In this document: in pieces, positions 16,788 to 25,329 of the stretch
Layout of the letters: every line of letters starts with the position of its first letter
Position numbering within the stretch: position 1 is the stretch's first letter
Origin: Collinsella aerofaciens
GTDB taxonomy: Bacteria; Actinomycetota; Coriobacteriia; Coriobacteriales; Coriobacteriaceae
DNA length: 64,000 bases
Direction of reading: 5' to 3'
Assembly: GCF_015553355.1 (NCBI RefSeq)
Contig: NZ_JADNGN010000005.1
Coordinates: forward strand, 2,372-66,371
Translations under genes and position numbers: made by a program
The notes under the pieces: generated by a model
Databases searched by the model: none
The model's input: the letters and a program-made list of their open reading frames with translations, nothing else
Told to the model about the DNA's origin: nothing

Positions 16788-17750
16788 TTAGCGGGTTGGG
16801 TGCCAGACTTCGAGAGCGGCGGGAAGGACGTCGACCTCGATGTGCGAGGCGACAACGGGCTCGCCGTCGGCTTGGATGGGGTAGTCGGGCTCCTCAAAGG
16901 TGAGTGCGGCATGGCGGCAGCGGCGCATACGAACTGCTGGCAACTTGGTATGGTGGCCGTCCTTGGCCGAAAGGAACATAGGCAGGGCAACCGCGCGAGG
17001 GACGGGGCCGCAGGCGTAGCAGACGTCGAGTACGCCGTCGCAGGGGTCGGCATCGGGGCAGATGCGATAGCCCGAGCCATACGTGGGGCCCAGCTGAATC
17101 GCCATAACGATCGCCCTCACGCGCTCGGCGGGCGCGCCGTCAAAGCTGACTGTCATGGGGTAGTTGCGATAGCGCAGGCCAAACTGCTCAAGTCCCGAGA
17201 GGGTGTAGAGCGGAGCGCCCGTCAGGCCAGTCTTTTTGCGCAGTTCGGTGGTGCCAAGGCCGATGGCGGCATCGATGCCGACCGAAAGCGTCTGGTCGTA
17301 GTACTCAACGGTAGCCTCGCCGCTGCCGCATGCGGGGTTCCATGAGCGAATCCGCCCGATGTCCTGACGCTGCAGCTCACAGGTGAGCAGCGCGCCAAAA
17401 TTCTTGCCGGAGAAATCTTCGATGCCGAGCGTTTGGGCAAAATCGTTGCCGGAGCCCACGGGCAGGACGGCAAGAGCGGGGCGGGCGTCCTCCTTTTGCG
17501 TCATAAGCCCGTTGACGACCTCGTGGATCACGCCGTCGCCGCCAAGGGCGATAACGGTGCGATAGCCCTGAGCCTGGGCGGCCAGCTCCTTGGCGTGTCC
17601 CATACGTTCGGTTAGCACCAGGTCAAACTGGGATGCGCGTGCGGTCATGTCCAAAAAGCGTTGCAGGCGCTCGGCAACTTCGCGCGCCGCACCCGACTGG
17701 GCGGCTGGGTTGGCGATGATGAGCGTGCGACCAAAATCAGTTGCGTGCAT
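16788..17750 (-). CDS. Diacylglycerol kinase family lipid kinase
   Basis: 320 residues from ATG 17750 (GGGAG eight bases upstream), preferred to a longer frame from 17822. The catalytic domain has the nucleotide loop ANPAAQSGAAR, the glycine-rich motif TVIALGGDGVIHEVVNGLM and VLPVGSGNDFAQTLG. The C-terminal beta domain ends in QADGEPVV. These DagK/YegS-type enzymes phosphorylate lipids such as diacylglycerol at the membrane. The exact lipid is unknown. Downstream of the ClC channel gene in the same direction, 86 bases apart. Confidence 0.9.
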   Translation of the reverse strand: MHATDFGRTLIIANPAAQSGAAREVAERLQRFLDMTARASQFDLVLTERMGHAKELAAQAQGYRTVIALGGDGVIHEVVNGLMTQKEDARPALAVLPVGSGNDFAQTLGIEDFSGKNFGALLTCELQRQDIGRIRSWNPACGSGEATVEYYDQTLSVGIDAAIGLGTTELRKKTGLTGAPLYTLSGLEQFGLRYRNYPMTVSFDGAPAERVRAIVMAIQLGPTYGSGYRICPDADPCDGVLDVCYACGPVPRAVALPMFLSAKDGHHTKLPAVRMRRCRHAALTFEEPDYPIQADGEPVVASHIEVDVLPAALEVWHPTR

Positions 17751-17836
17751 GGGGCGACTCCCGGCGTATGACGTTACGGTGCGGTCGCGCTCAGGTCGAA
17801 TTGCCCCTGATTGTGGCTGCACGGCGATTATTTCAT

Positions 17837-19258
17837 CTACTCTATCAGGTCGTTGTGGCGCTCGATAGCATCCGCTACCGTACCGCCCTCATCCACAATA
17901 AGCGAACGGCGCTTGGGCGAGATGATGCGCTGGGCGGGGTACACGCCGCGGTGGCCGCCGGCGAGATAGCTGATAAAGGCCACGATGACAAAGAACCCGG
18001 CTGCCGTGCCGTGGAACAGGTCGATGGCCATCATACAGGTGGTGATAGGCACGTTAAGGCCGGCGCAGAACACGCCGAGCATGCCCAGCGCTGCTAGAAA
18101 GCTGGGATCGATTCCGACGAGGCAACCGATCCAGCCGCCGAGCGCCGCACCGATACCAAACAGGGGCGTGACCTCGCCGCCTTGGAAGCCGGCGCCCAGG
18201 GTGAGCGCTGTGACGACCAACTTGATGACTGCGTCCGCCAGGGTGGTGTTGCCGGCAAATCCGGCGCCGGAAAGCCACGTGGAAAGGCCGGCGTAGTCCC
18301 AGGCGTCGAGGAGGACATAGGCGGCCAAAACCACGAGTGCGCCTATGAGTGCGCGAACGAGGTAATTGGTGATAAAACGACCGTAGAGGCTCTTGACGGT
18401 TCGAACCGACCAGGCAAAGAGGCGTGCCGTCAGACCGAAGATGATGGCGCTGATAACAACGATGACAACCGTCCGTGGTGTCATGTTGGGAACGCTGGCG
18501 ATGACATTCGCTTCGTACTCGGTACCCAGGGCGAGTGATGTAAAGTAGCCGGTAAACGAGGCGACCAGGCAGTAGATGCCCGCGGTGTAGTCGATTTTGC
18601 CGATAAAGCACATCTCCATGCCAAAGAACGCGCCGGCAAGGGGCGAACCGAATACGGCGCCAAAGGCCGACGAGATGCCGGCGAGCATGAGGTCGTGGTG
18701 GTCATGCTTTTTGAGGTGGGCGAGGCTCGAGATGTTGCTGGCGATGGTGCCGCCAATCTGCACCGCGGCTCCCTCGCGACCGGCCGATCCGCCCGTTAGG
18801 TGCGTGAGCGTGGAGCAGACGAAGGTGAGGACGGCCATGCGCATATGGATGAGGCGTGTGCCCAGAGCGGAGTCGATGACCAGGTTGTTACCGCGTTTGG
18901 CGGCAAGACCGTGGTTTTTGTACATCCATGCGGTGGCAACGCCCACAACGGGAAGCAGCGCGTAAATCCACGCATGGTGCTCGCGATAATCGGTCGCGAT
19001 ATTCAGCGAGGCCAAAAACGCCCAAGCGGCAACGCCCATGGCGAGCGAGACGATGACGACGAGTGCGAGCAACTTGGCGCTCGCGAGTAGGTTGCGAGCG
19101 TTGCGGCGCGTGTCGGCAGCCAAGAGATGCTCAGAGCGGGTGAGCTGATGCCTGCCTGCCGTGATGACGTCGTTCAGGGAGAAAAAACCGCCTTCGTCGA
19201 GCGGCTGGGAATGATCCTGCGCTTCGTTTGCGCTTTCGGGTTTGTCGTTATGAGCCAT
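17837..19258 (-). CDS. ClC-family chloride channel or transporter
   Basis: 473 residues from ATG 19258 (AGAGGAA ahead). After a 70-residue cytoplasmic N-terminus with many charged residues come about ten membrane helices. Signature stretches are GGSAGREGAAVQIGGTI (the ClC GREGP-like motif), GFQGGEVTPLFGIGAALGG (the selectivity region corresponding to GxFxP, here with E-V-T-P) and GSPLAGAFFGMEMCF. ClC proteins conduct chloride or exchange it for protons or fluoride. No CBS domains. Which ion it moves cannot be settled from sequence; the altered GxFxP is noted. Confidence 0.88.
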   Translation of the reverse strand: MAHNDKPESANEAQDHSQPLDEGGFFSLNDVITAGRHQLTRSEHLLAADTRRNARNLLASAKLLALVVIVSLAMGVAAWAFLASLNIATDYREHHAWIYALLPVVGVATAWMYKNHGLAAKRGNNLVIDSALGTRLIHMRMAVLTFVCSTLTHLTGGSAGREGAAVQIGGTIASNISSLAHLKKHDHHDLMLAGISSAFGAVFGSPLAGAFFGMEMCFIGKIDYTAGIYCLVASFTGYFTSLALGTEYEANVIASVPNMTPRTVVIVVISAIIFGLTARLFAWSVRTVKSLYGRFITNYLVRALIGALVVLAAYVLLDAWDYAGLSTWLSGAGFAGNTTLADAVIKLVVTALTLGAGFQGGEVTPLFGIGAALGGWIGCLVGIDPSFLAALGMLGVFCAGLNVPITTCMMAIDLFHGTAAGFFVIVAFISYLAGGHRGVYPAQRIISPKRRSLIVDEGGTVADAIERHNDLIE

Positions 19259-19468
19259 ACGTTCCTCTTTTAGGTTGCAACGCAAGCATTATAAAACGCG
19301 GTAAACGCGACGAGCCGGTGGGTTGGTTTCCATTCTGTTTCGCGGCCTGCAACCGACAGGTGTATTTGCGGGTGCAGGCCGAGTCGCGGTCGTGCGTCGG
19401 GGGATTATACTGAGACAAGCATAAAGAATCGGCGCCCCTGTTGTGCGCCGTGGCATTAAGAGGTGCAT

Positions 19469-20731
19469 ATGGCAGAGAAACTCATTCCGCTGGAGGACGC
19501 GCAGTCGATTGTTCTGTCGCACGTTGCTCCGACCGATCTCGTCGAGATTCCCGTGTGGCAGGCCGCCGGTCTTCCCTTGGCCGAGGACGCGGTGGCCGAT
19601 ATCGACATCTCGCCGTTTGCCAACAGCGCCATGGACGGGTATGCCGTGCGCGCAGCCGATCTTGCTGCGGCCGCCGGTGACACTCCGGTGACGCTCTCCG
19701 TCGTAGGACACGAGGCCGCGGGCCATGTCTTTGAGGGCACAATCGGCGCGGGCGAGACCGTCCGCATCATGACGGGCGCGCCGGTGCCCGAAGGTGCCGA
19801 TGCCGTGGTGAAGTACGAGATCGTCGACGTACTCGATGGCGATGGCAACGAGGGCTCGCACGTTCGCTTCTCGGCGCCTGCCAAGGTAGGGGAGAACGTT
19901 CGCTCTGCCGCCGAGGAGGCCCATGCCGGCGATGTTGTGATGCATGCCGGCGAGGTCGTGGCTCCGGCGGGCGCCGGCTTGCTGGCAAGCGCCGGATACG
20001 CGAGCGTGAAGGTACACGCTGCCCCACGTGTGGGCATCATCTCGCTGGGCACGGAACTGGTCGCACCGAGTAAGGTACCGGCGCGCGGTCAGATTCGCGA
20101 TTCCAACTCCTCGGCGCTGATGGCCGAGGCGCTCGATGCCGGCGCCGAGCCCGTGTTCTACGGTATTGCGCCCGACGATGAGCAGGCGATTGGCGAGCTG
20201 GTGCATCGCGCCACGCGAGAGTGCGATTTTGTCATTACGAGCGGCGGCGCCTCGGCGGGCGATTACGACTACGTGACGGCGCTCGTCCGGCGCGAGGGCG
20301 TGGTGCTGTTCGATCGCATCTCGATGCGTCCGGGCAAGGCCATCACGTTTGGCTTGCTCGGGGGCAAGCCCTACCTAGGGCTTTCAGGCAATCCGGCCGC
20401 GGCGTATGTGGGCTTTGAGATGCTCGCCCGTCCGGCGATTCGCAAGATGCGCGGCTTTGCCGAGGGCGTGCGTCCCGTGCAGCAGGCGACGCTCACGCAC
20501 GGCGTGAAAAAGCGCCAGGACCGACGCTTCTTCGATCGCGCCACGGTTTTGCGCGACCCCGAGACCAGTGAGCTGTTGGTGACCGAGGCCAAGACGCAGA
20601 ATTCGGCGCTGCTCGGCACGATGCAGCGGTCCAACTGCCTGCTGCGTATTGACGAAGGACCGTGCGAGCTCAAGGCGGGCGACGTCGTGGATGTCGTGCG
20701 TGTCGACCTGCCCGAGGGCACGGTGTTGTAG
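19469..20731 (+). CDS. moeA: Molybdopterin molybdotransferase MoeA
   Basis: 420 residues. Markers: ISPFANSAMDGYAVRAADLA, the domain RIMTGAPVPEGADAVVKYE, the central MogA-like domain VGIISLGTELV..., DFVITSGGASAGDYDYVTAL, and GLSGNPAAAYVGFEM; a C-terminal beta domain ends at VVRVDLPEGTVL. MoeA inserts molybdate into adenylylated molybdopterin. ATG 19469 (AAGAGG ahead) is chosen over GTG 19463. The MogA-like gene follows 10 bases later, and ModABC after it, giving a molybdenum-cofactor supply block. Confidence 0.94.
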   Translation: MAEKLIPLEDAQSIVLSHVAPTDLVEIPVWQAAGLPLAEDAVADIDISPFANSAMDGYAVRAADLAAAAGDTPVTLSVVGHEAAGHVFEGTIGAGETVRIMTGAPVPEGADAVVKYEIVDVLDGDGNEGSHVRFSAPAKVGENVRSAAEEAHAGDVVMHAGEVVAPAGAGLLASAGYASVKVHAAPRVGIISLGTELVAPSKVPARGQIRDSNSSALMAEALDAGAEPVFYGIAPDDEQAIGELVHRATRECDFVITSGGASAGDYDYVTALVRREGVVLFDRISMRPGKAITFGLLGGKPYLGLSGNPAAAYVGFEMLARPAIRKMRGFAEGVRPVQQATLTHGVKKRQDRRFFDRATVLRDPETSELLVTEAKTQNSALLGTMQRSNCLLRIDEGPCELKAGDVVDVVRVDLPEGTVL

Positions 20732-20741
20732 GAGGAAGACT

Positions 20742-21221
20742 ATGGAGTTGAAGATTTCGATCGTGACGTGCTCGGATACGCGCGATCTTGCTCAGGACGA
20801 GGCTGGAGCCGCACTCGAGGAACTTATCGAGGCGCAGGGCTGGACGGTCGCCTCGCATGTGGTCGTGCGCGACGACGCCAGCGAGATCGGTGATGCCATT
20901 GTGGAAGCCGCCGATGAGTGCCACGCCAATGTCGTGCTCACCTGTGGCGGCACGGGACTTTCGATGCGCGACGTGACGCCCGAGGCGACGCGTGCCGTCT
21001 GCGACCGCGATGTGCCGGGTATTGCAGAGGCAATCCGTGCGTACTCCATGACCAAGACGCGCCGCGCTATGCTCTCGCGCGCCGTGTGCATGCAGCGTGG
21101 GCATACGCTTGTCATCAACTTTCCGGGATCCACGAAAGCGGCCCGCGAAAGCTGGGAGGCCGTGAGCGATCAGCTGGAGCATGCGGCCCAAATGACGGCG
21201 GGCGGCGGACATACCAAATAA
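20742..21221 (+). CDS. MogA/MoaB molybdopterin adenylyltransferase-type protein
   Basis: 159 residues from ATG 20742 (AGGAGGAA upstream). Motifs: IVTCSDTRDLAQDEAGAALE, NVVLTCGGTGLSMRDVTPEA (the molybdopterin-binding GGTG), and TLVINFPGSTKAARESWEAV. It would adenylylate molybdopterin ahead of metal insertion by MoeA, the gene 10 bases upstream. The choice between MogA and MoaB names is not made. Translation probably is coupled to moeA. Confidence 0.92.
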   Translation: MELKISIVTCSDTRDLAQDEAGAALEELIEAQGWTVASHVVVRDDASEIGDAIVEAADECHANVVLTCGGTGLSMRDVTPEATRAVCDRDVPGIAEAIRAYSMTKTRRAMLSRAVCMQRGHTLVINFPGSTKAARESWEAVSDQLEHAAQMTAGGGHTK

Positions 21222-21311
21222 GCGGTTTACCTGCGGCGGGGCGACCTGAACGGCTGCTCCGCCTTTGTTTTCCGCCGAAGCGACGCCGAGGTGTACGGCA
21301 ACTCGAAACTA

Positions 21312-21364
21312 TATTCTCTAGCGAGAATAATTTCTCATTATCTTTATTCGCGCGGAAGTATAAT
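21312..21364 (+). promoter_or_regulatory. modA promoter with inverted-repeat operator
   Basis: An exact inverted repeat, TATTCTC (21312-21318) with GAGAATA (21323-21329), lies upstream of a TATAAT at 21359-21364. A repressor of molybdate transport would be the expected binder, but the site is not the Escherichia coli ModE box. Confidence 0.5.
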
Positions 21365-21424
21365 CTAGTAACAGAATAAAGCCTGCGGCGGGGTGCGCGG
21401 GCATAGCGTTCGAAAGGGTTGAAT

Positions 21425-22300
21425 ATGTTCGATATGGTTTCACGCCGCGGTTTTGTCTCGCTTTCTGCTGCCGCTGCCGCCGGCCTTGGCCTTGCCGGCT
21501 GCTCGGGCAACAAGACGTCCGAGCCCGCTGGTTCCGATGCCGGCTCCGTCAAGTCTTCCTCTAAGAAGAAGGCTGTCGAGCTGCAGGTCTTTGCCGCCAA
21601 CTCGCTCGAGAAGGCCCTGCCCGAGGTTCAGGAGTTCTACACCGAGCAGACCGGCACCACGTTTGCCGACACGCAGTTTAAGGCGTCTGGCGACCTCGTC
21701 GAGCAGATGCGCGCCGGTGCCACGGTCGACGTGCTCATCACCGCTTCCAAGGGCACCATGGATGACGCTGAGACCGCCGAGCTCGTCGACGCCGGCACCC
21801 GTGAGGACATGTTCGTCAACGACCTCGTGATTATTCGCGCCGAGGGCTCCGACACCAAGGTTGAGGCCATCGCCGACGTCGCGAATCTGGACGGCAAGAT
21901 CGCCATCGGCGACGCCAAGACTGTCCCCGCCGGCAAGTACGCCAACCAGGCCCTGGCCTCCGTGGGCCTCTACACCGGTACCGAGGGCGACGACGGCGAG
22001 TATGTGCCCGAGATCGCCGACAAGGTGGCCCTGGCCGACAAGGTCGGCACCGCTGCGTCTTACGTCTCTACAGGCGACTGCGTGGCCGGTTTTGTCTACA
22101 GCTCCGATATCTTCCGCTACGACGGCATCGAGGAAGCCTTCGTGTGCCCCGAGGATTCGCACAAACCCATCGTGTACCCGGGTGCCGTTGCCGAGAGCTC
22201 CGAGCACGCCGACGAGGCCAAGGCGTTCATCGACTTCTGTCTGACCAACAAGAAGGCTCAGAAGATTTGGGCTAAGTACGGCTTTGAGCTTTCCGAGTAG
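21425..22300 (+). CDS. modA: Molybdate ABC transporter substrate-binding lipoprotein
   Basis: 291 residues. The N-terminus has a twin-arginine-like SRRGFVSLSAAAAAG and a lipobox LGLAGC, so it is a lipoprotein anchored outside the membrane. Then LQVFAANSLEKALPEVQEFY and FADTQFKASGDLVEQMRAGA, matching ModA. It binds molybdate (or tungstate) and delivers it to the ModB-ModC complex encoded next. Start ATG 21425 has AAAGGG six bases upstream. Tungstate preference cannot be excluded. Confidence 0.92.
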   Translation: MFDMVSRRGFVSLSAAAAAGLGLAGCSGNKTSEPAGSDAGSVKSSSKKKAVELQVFAANSLEKALPEVQEFYTEQTGTTFADTQFKASGDLVEQMRAGATVDVLITASKGTMDDAETAELVDAGTREDMFVNDLVIIRAEGSDTKVEAIADVANLDGKIAIGDAKTVPAGKYANQALASVGLYTGTEGDDGEYVPEIADKVALADKVGTAASYVSTGDCVAGFVYSSDIFRYDGIEEAFVCPEDSHKPIVYPGAVAESSEHADEAKAFIDFCLTNKKAQKIWAKYGFELSE

Positions 22301-22368
22301 TGCGGCTTGGCGCGATAATTCCATCGTTTTGTGTTTCACTCCGTCCTTGTATTCGCTTGGAGCTTTTC

Positions 22369-23811
22369 GTGCTTAATAGATTCCGCATGCTTGTCGCCTG
22401 TGCTTTGACCTTCGCGCTTTGCTGGGTGCCGGGATTTGCGTTTGCCGGGGACGCCGAGGACGGGGCCCAGGTTGCTGCGACCGCTCATGGGCTTTCCTAT
22501 GGAATCGAGGGTTTTGAGCGGTTGGCGAAGGGGACCGCTCGTGCCATGGAGGGCCAGCCTGAGGGCTACCGGTTTCCCGTTGACGAGGATGTGGACCTTG
22601 TAGTGGCGCCTGCTGCCGATCGCGTTGTGGCGTGGATATCGCCCAAGGCGGTCGAGAAGTATGGATTGGATCCGCAGGACAACGAGTGCGTATCGGGTCT
22701 CAAGGCCCTCGTCTGTGACCTCGACAGCGCAAACTGCATGGGAGGTGCGCGGCTGGGGGACGTGGATCTTCCTTGGTATGTCACGGCGGAAACAACGTTT
22801 GATGCCGGCGGGTATACCTATGGCTTTGATGAGCGCGGTGCGGATGGGGACCGCTATGTGGTGATTGCATCAGCCTCGGGTGATGCCAAGGGCGGCGCGC
22901 GTTGGCTTGATAGCGCTCAAATGGTAGAGGCGTCGTCTGTCATGTTGCGGGATGAGCAAGGGCCCTTGACCTCTCTGGTCTCCTTTTTGGGCGACATCGA
23001 CTATCGCCCGTTTTGGGTGTCCATTAAAACGAGCGGCCTTGCCCTGGTGATCTCCCTTGCGCTGGGCCTGTTCGCCGCGTGGAAGACTATGGGTACCTCG
23101 AGTCGCATCAAGGGCCTGCTCGACTCGGTCTTTACCATCCCTATGGTGCTGCCGCCCACGGTTTGCGGCTTTCTGCTCCTCATGCTGTTTGGTCGATCGA
23201 CCGGGGTCGGTCGGTGGCTTATCGCGCATGGCATCTCGATCGTCTTTACGTGGCCCGCGGCGGTGATATCCGCCGTGGTGGTGTCGTTTCCCCTGGTCTA
23301 CCGCACGGCGCTCGGAGCCTTCGAGAGCCTCGACACGCAGATGCTCGACGCCGCGCGAACCTTGGGATGGTCCGAACGTCGCATCTTTGCCAAGCTCATG
23401 ATGCCGCTTGGCTGGCCCTCGATTGCCGCCGGCACGGTGCTCGCCTTCGCGCGTGCCATGGGCGAGTTTGGCTGCACCCTGTTCTTTGCGGGCAACTACG
23501 CCGGCATTACCCAGACCATCCCCATCGCCATCTACTTTGAGTGGATGGGCGGCAACACGTCGGTGGCGCTCTTTTGGGTCATCGTCGTAATCGTGTTCAG
23601 TTTCCTGGTCATCCTGTTCATCAATATGTACACCGCTCATTCGCAAAAGTATCGCGAGCGGGGCCTTTCCCGTGCGGAGCGCAAGCGGATCAAAGATCTT
23701 GCCGGACAGGGCGATTCGCTCGACCCGGCGGGCGGCGATGCCTTGCGTATCGATCGCGAGGCGCTGGCCGAGCTCATGCGCGATGATGCCGCTTTGCAGG
23801 GAGGTCGATAG
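22369..23811 (+). CDS. modB: ModB permease with an additional exported N-terminal domain
   Basis: 480 residues from GTG 22369 (TTGGAG seven bases ahead). Residues 1-26 are a signal peptide ending at AFA. Residues 27-213 form a soluble domain I do not recognise (SYGIEGFERLAKGTARAMEG, then WISPKAVEKYGLDP, and two cysteine-bearing stretches NECVSGLKALVC, SANCMGGARLG). From about 214 the permease begins (PFWVSIKTSGLALVISLALG), including the EAA-like loop DAARTLGWSERRIFAKLMMP. A 50-residue charged tail ends the protein. A plain ModB is about 225 residues, so this is a fusion. It overlaps no gene and is four bases from modC. Confidence 0.88.
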   Translation: MLNRFRMLVACALTFALCWVPGFAFAGDAEDGAQVAATAHGLSYGIEGFERLAKGTARAMEGQPEGYRFPVDEDVDLVVAPAADRVVAWISPKAVEKYGLDPQDNECVSGLKALVCDLDSANCMGGARLGDVDLPWYVTAETTFDAGGYTYGFDERGADGDRYVVIASASGDAKGGARWLDSAQMVEASSVMLRDEQGPLTSLVSFLGDIDYRPFWVSIKTSGLALVISLALGLFAAWKTMGTSSRIKGLLDSVFTIPMVLPPTVCGFLLLMLFGRSTGVGRWLIAHGISIVFTWPAAVISAVVVSFPLVYRTALGAFESLDTQMLDAARTLGWSERRIFAKLMMPLGWPSIAAGTVLAFARAMGEFGCTLFFAGNYAGITQTIPIAIYFEWMGGNTSVALFWVIVVIVFSFLVILFINMYTAHSQKYRERGLSRAERKRIKDLAGQGDSLDPAGGDALRIDREALAELMRDDAALQGGR

Positions 23812-23814
23812 GCC

Positions 23815-24885
23815 ATGTCGCTCGTTCTGGATATCAAAAAGCGCTATCCCGGGTTTATGCTCGACATGCAGCTTGAGGCCGGCGAGGATCGTGTGGCGCT
23901 GCTCGGTGCCTCGGGTTGCGGCAAGAGCTGTACGCTGCGCTGCATCGCCGGCGTGGAGACGCCCGACGAGGGCAAGATCGTCGTCAACGGCGTGACCTTT
24001 TTTGACTCGGCGACGGGCATCAACCTGTCGCCCCAGGAGCGAAAATGCGCCCTGCTGTTCCAAAACTATCAGCTGTTTCCCAACATGACGGTGGCCGATA
24101 ACGTATGCGCCGGTGTAAAGGATGCGGGCGACGCCGCCGCGCGCAAAAAGCTCGCCGAGCGCTATCTGGGCATTTTCGGTCTGTCCGATTTTGCCGACCG
24201 CTATCCCGCGCGACTCTCGGGCGGTCAGCAACAACGTGTGGCGCTTGCCCGCATGGTGGCGGCGCATCCGGGCATTTTTATGTTCGACGAGCCCATGAGC
24301 GCACTCGATTCCTATCTTAAGAGCGCCCTCGAACAGAACATGCTCGACCTGTTCGATGTATGCAACCGCACCGTGCTCTACGTGAGCCACGACATCGACG
24401 AAGCGTGCCGCCTGTGCCAGCGCATCTGCGTGATGCACGACGGGCATGTTGAGGAGATCGGCTCCGTCGAGGACGTGGTCCGCCGTCCGCAGACGCTGGC
24501 GGCACTGCGCCTGACGGGCTGCAAGAACACAAGCCGGGCGCGCAAGATCGGCGACGAAGAAGTTGAGGCCCTCGACTGGGGCATGACCTTTAATGTGGGT
24601 CGCGAGGTTCCCGATAATGCAGCGTACCTGGGCATTCGCGCGAGTTACTTCCATGTTGATAACCGTGCCGAGCGGGGCCGCAACAGTTACGACTTGCATG
24701 TGGCCCGTGTGAGCGATTCGCGTTTTGAGCGGCTGGTGCTGTTGGACGTGCCGCGTATTGATGCGCCCACGCGTTTGCAGTGGAAGGTGAATAAGGTGAG
24801 TGTACCCGTGGAAGAGCTGCCGCAGGCGGGTGAGACTCTGCGCATGCATTTTGATGCAAGCAGGATTCATCTCGTTTGCCGATAA
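23815..24885 (+). CDS. modC: Molybdate ABC transporter ATP-binding protein
   Basis: 356 residues. Walker A GASGCGKSCTLRCIAG, Q-loop ALLFQNYQLFPNMTVADNV, signature LSGGQQQRVALARMVAAHPG, Walker B FMFDEPMSALD and the switch His in LYVSHDIDEA. Residues 230-356 form a C-terminal regulatory region of beta-rich type, as in molybdate or sulfate importers. It powers ModB. Read-through from modB is four bases apart, and a terminator follows at 24898. Confidence 0.93.
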   Translation: MSLVLDIKKRYPGFMLDMQLEAGEDRVALLGASGCGKSCTLRCIAGVETPDEGKIVVNGVTFFDSATGINLSPQERKCALLFQNYQLFPNMTVADNVCAGVKDAGDAAARKKLAERYLGIFGLSDFADRYPARLSGGQQQRVALARMVAAHPGIFMFDEPMSALDSYLKSALEQNMLDLFDVCNRTVLYVSHDIDEACRLCQRICVMHDGHVEEIGSVEDVVRRPQTLAALRLTGCKNTSRARKIGDEEVEALDWGMTFNVGREVPDNAAYLGIRASYFHVDNRAERGRNSYDLHVARVSDSRFERLVLLDVPRIDAPTRLQWKVNKVSVPVEELPQAGETLRMHFDASRIHLVCR

Positions 24886-24897
24886 TGCGGGGGCGAT

Positions 24898-24932
24898 GCG
24901 GTCGAGGAGGTAGTCCTCGACCGCTTTGTTTT
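24898..24932 (+). terminator. Intrinsic terminator after modC
   Basis: GCGGTCGAGGA (24898-24908) pairs with TCCTCGACCGC (24914-24924) across GGTAG, then TTTGTTTT follows. Confidence 0.88.
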
Positions 24933-24972
24933 CACTTCGCCGTTCGCCGATTTCTACATGACTAAACCTTAT

Positions 24973-24998
24973 CTGTCTGATAATTAATTATCAGACAG
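24973..24998. promoter_or_regulatory. 26-bp perfect palindrome upstream of the double-cubane genes
   Basis: Bases 24973-24998 read the same on both strands (half-site CTGTCTGATAATT, centre between 24985 and 24986). It is AT-rich in the middle, unlike the surrounding GC-rich DNA, and lies between the modC terminator and the leader of the next operon. A dimeric repressor site is likely; no T-run follows. Confidence 0.65.
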
Positions 24999-25101
24999 TG
25001 AGATGCTCACATCTCGACGCTGTCGTACGCATGTCGGCGGTGTTCGTCTGGACGACAACCGTTGATATAGTTACCTTCGACGAGAAAAGGAGGGCGCGCT
25101 G

Positions 25102-25170
25102 ATGCCGCAGAAGACATATTCGCGTCGCGTTGCGGCGCGCGCCCTGTATATGGCTCGGAGCCGCATATGA
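25102..25170 (+). CDS. Short leader ORF (22 aa) before the double-cubane genes
   Basis: ATG 25102 is preceded by AAGGAGGG at seven bases, an unusually good ribosome site. The peptide is MPQKTYSRRVAARALYMARS plus two residues and is Arg/Ala-rich. Its stop (25168-25170) falls inside the loop of a hairpin with perfect arms CGGAGCCG (25156-25163) and CGGCTCCG (25184-25191). The layout suggests a translated leader controlling the downstream genes, but no attenuator tail is visible. Alternatively the ORF is a remnant. No homology is known to me. Confidence 0.4.
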   Translation: MPQKTYSRRVAARALYMARSRI

Positions 25171-25329
25171 GCAGGTATGTTCACGGCTCCGGGAGAGACG
25201 ACGCGCAACTAAATAATCGACCGCAAAGCAGGTTCCCCAAAATTCCGGGTTTAGGCGCGGCTGGGTTTTCGCCACCCACCGTGCAGCAATACCGTAGCTA
25301 TTCATTTTTGGTTCGAGAGGGGAACCACC

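Noticed and set aside
22870-24870. Long reverse-strand open frame of 666 codons opposite modB and modC
   Set aside because: Composition is His/Arg/Gly-rich without family motifs, and it is antisense to well-supported transporter genes. High GC makes such shadow frames common.
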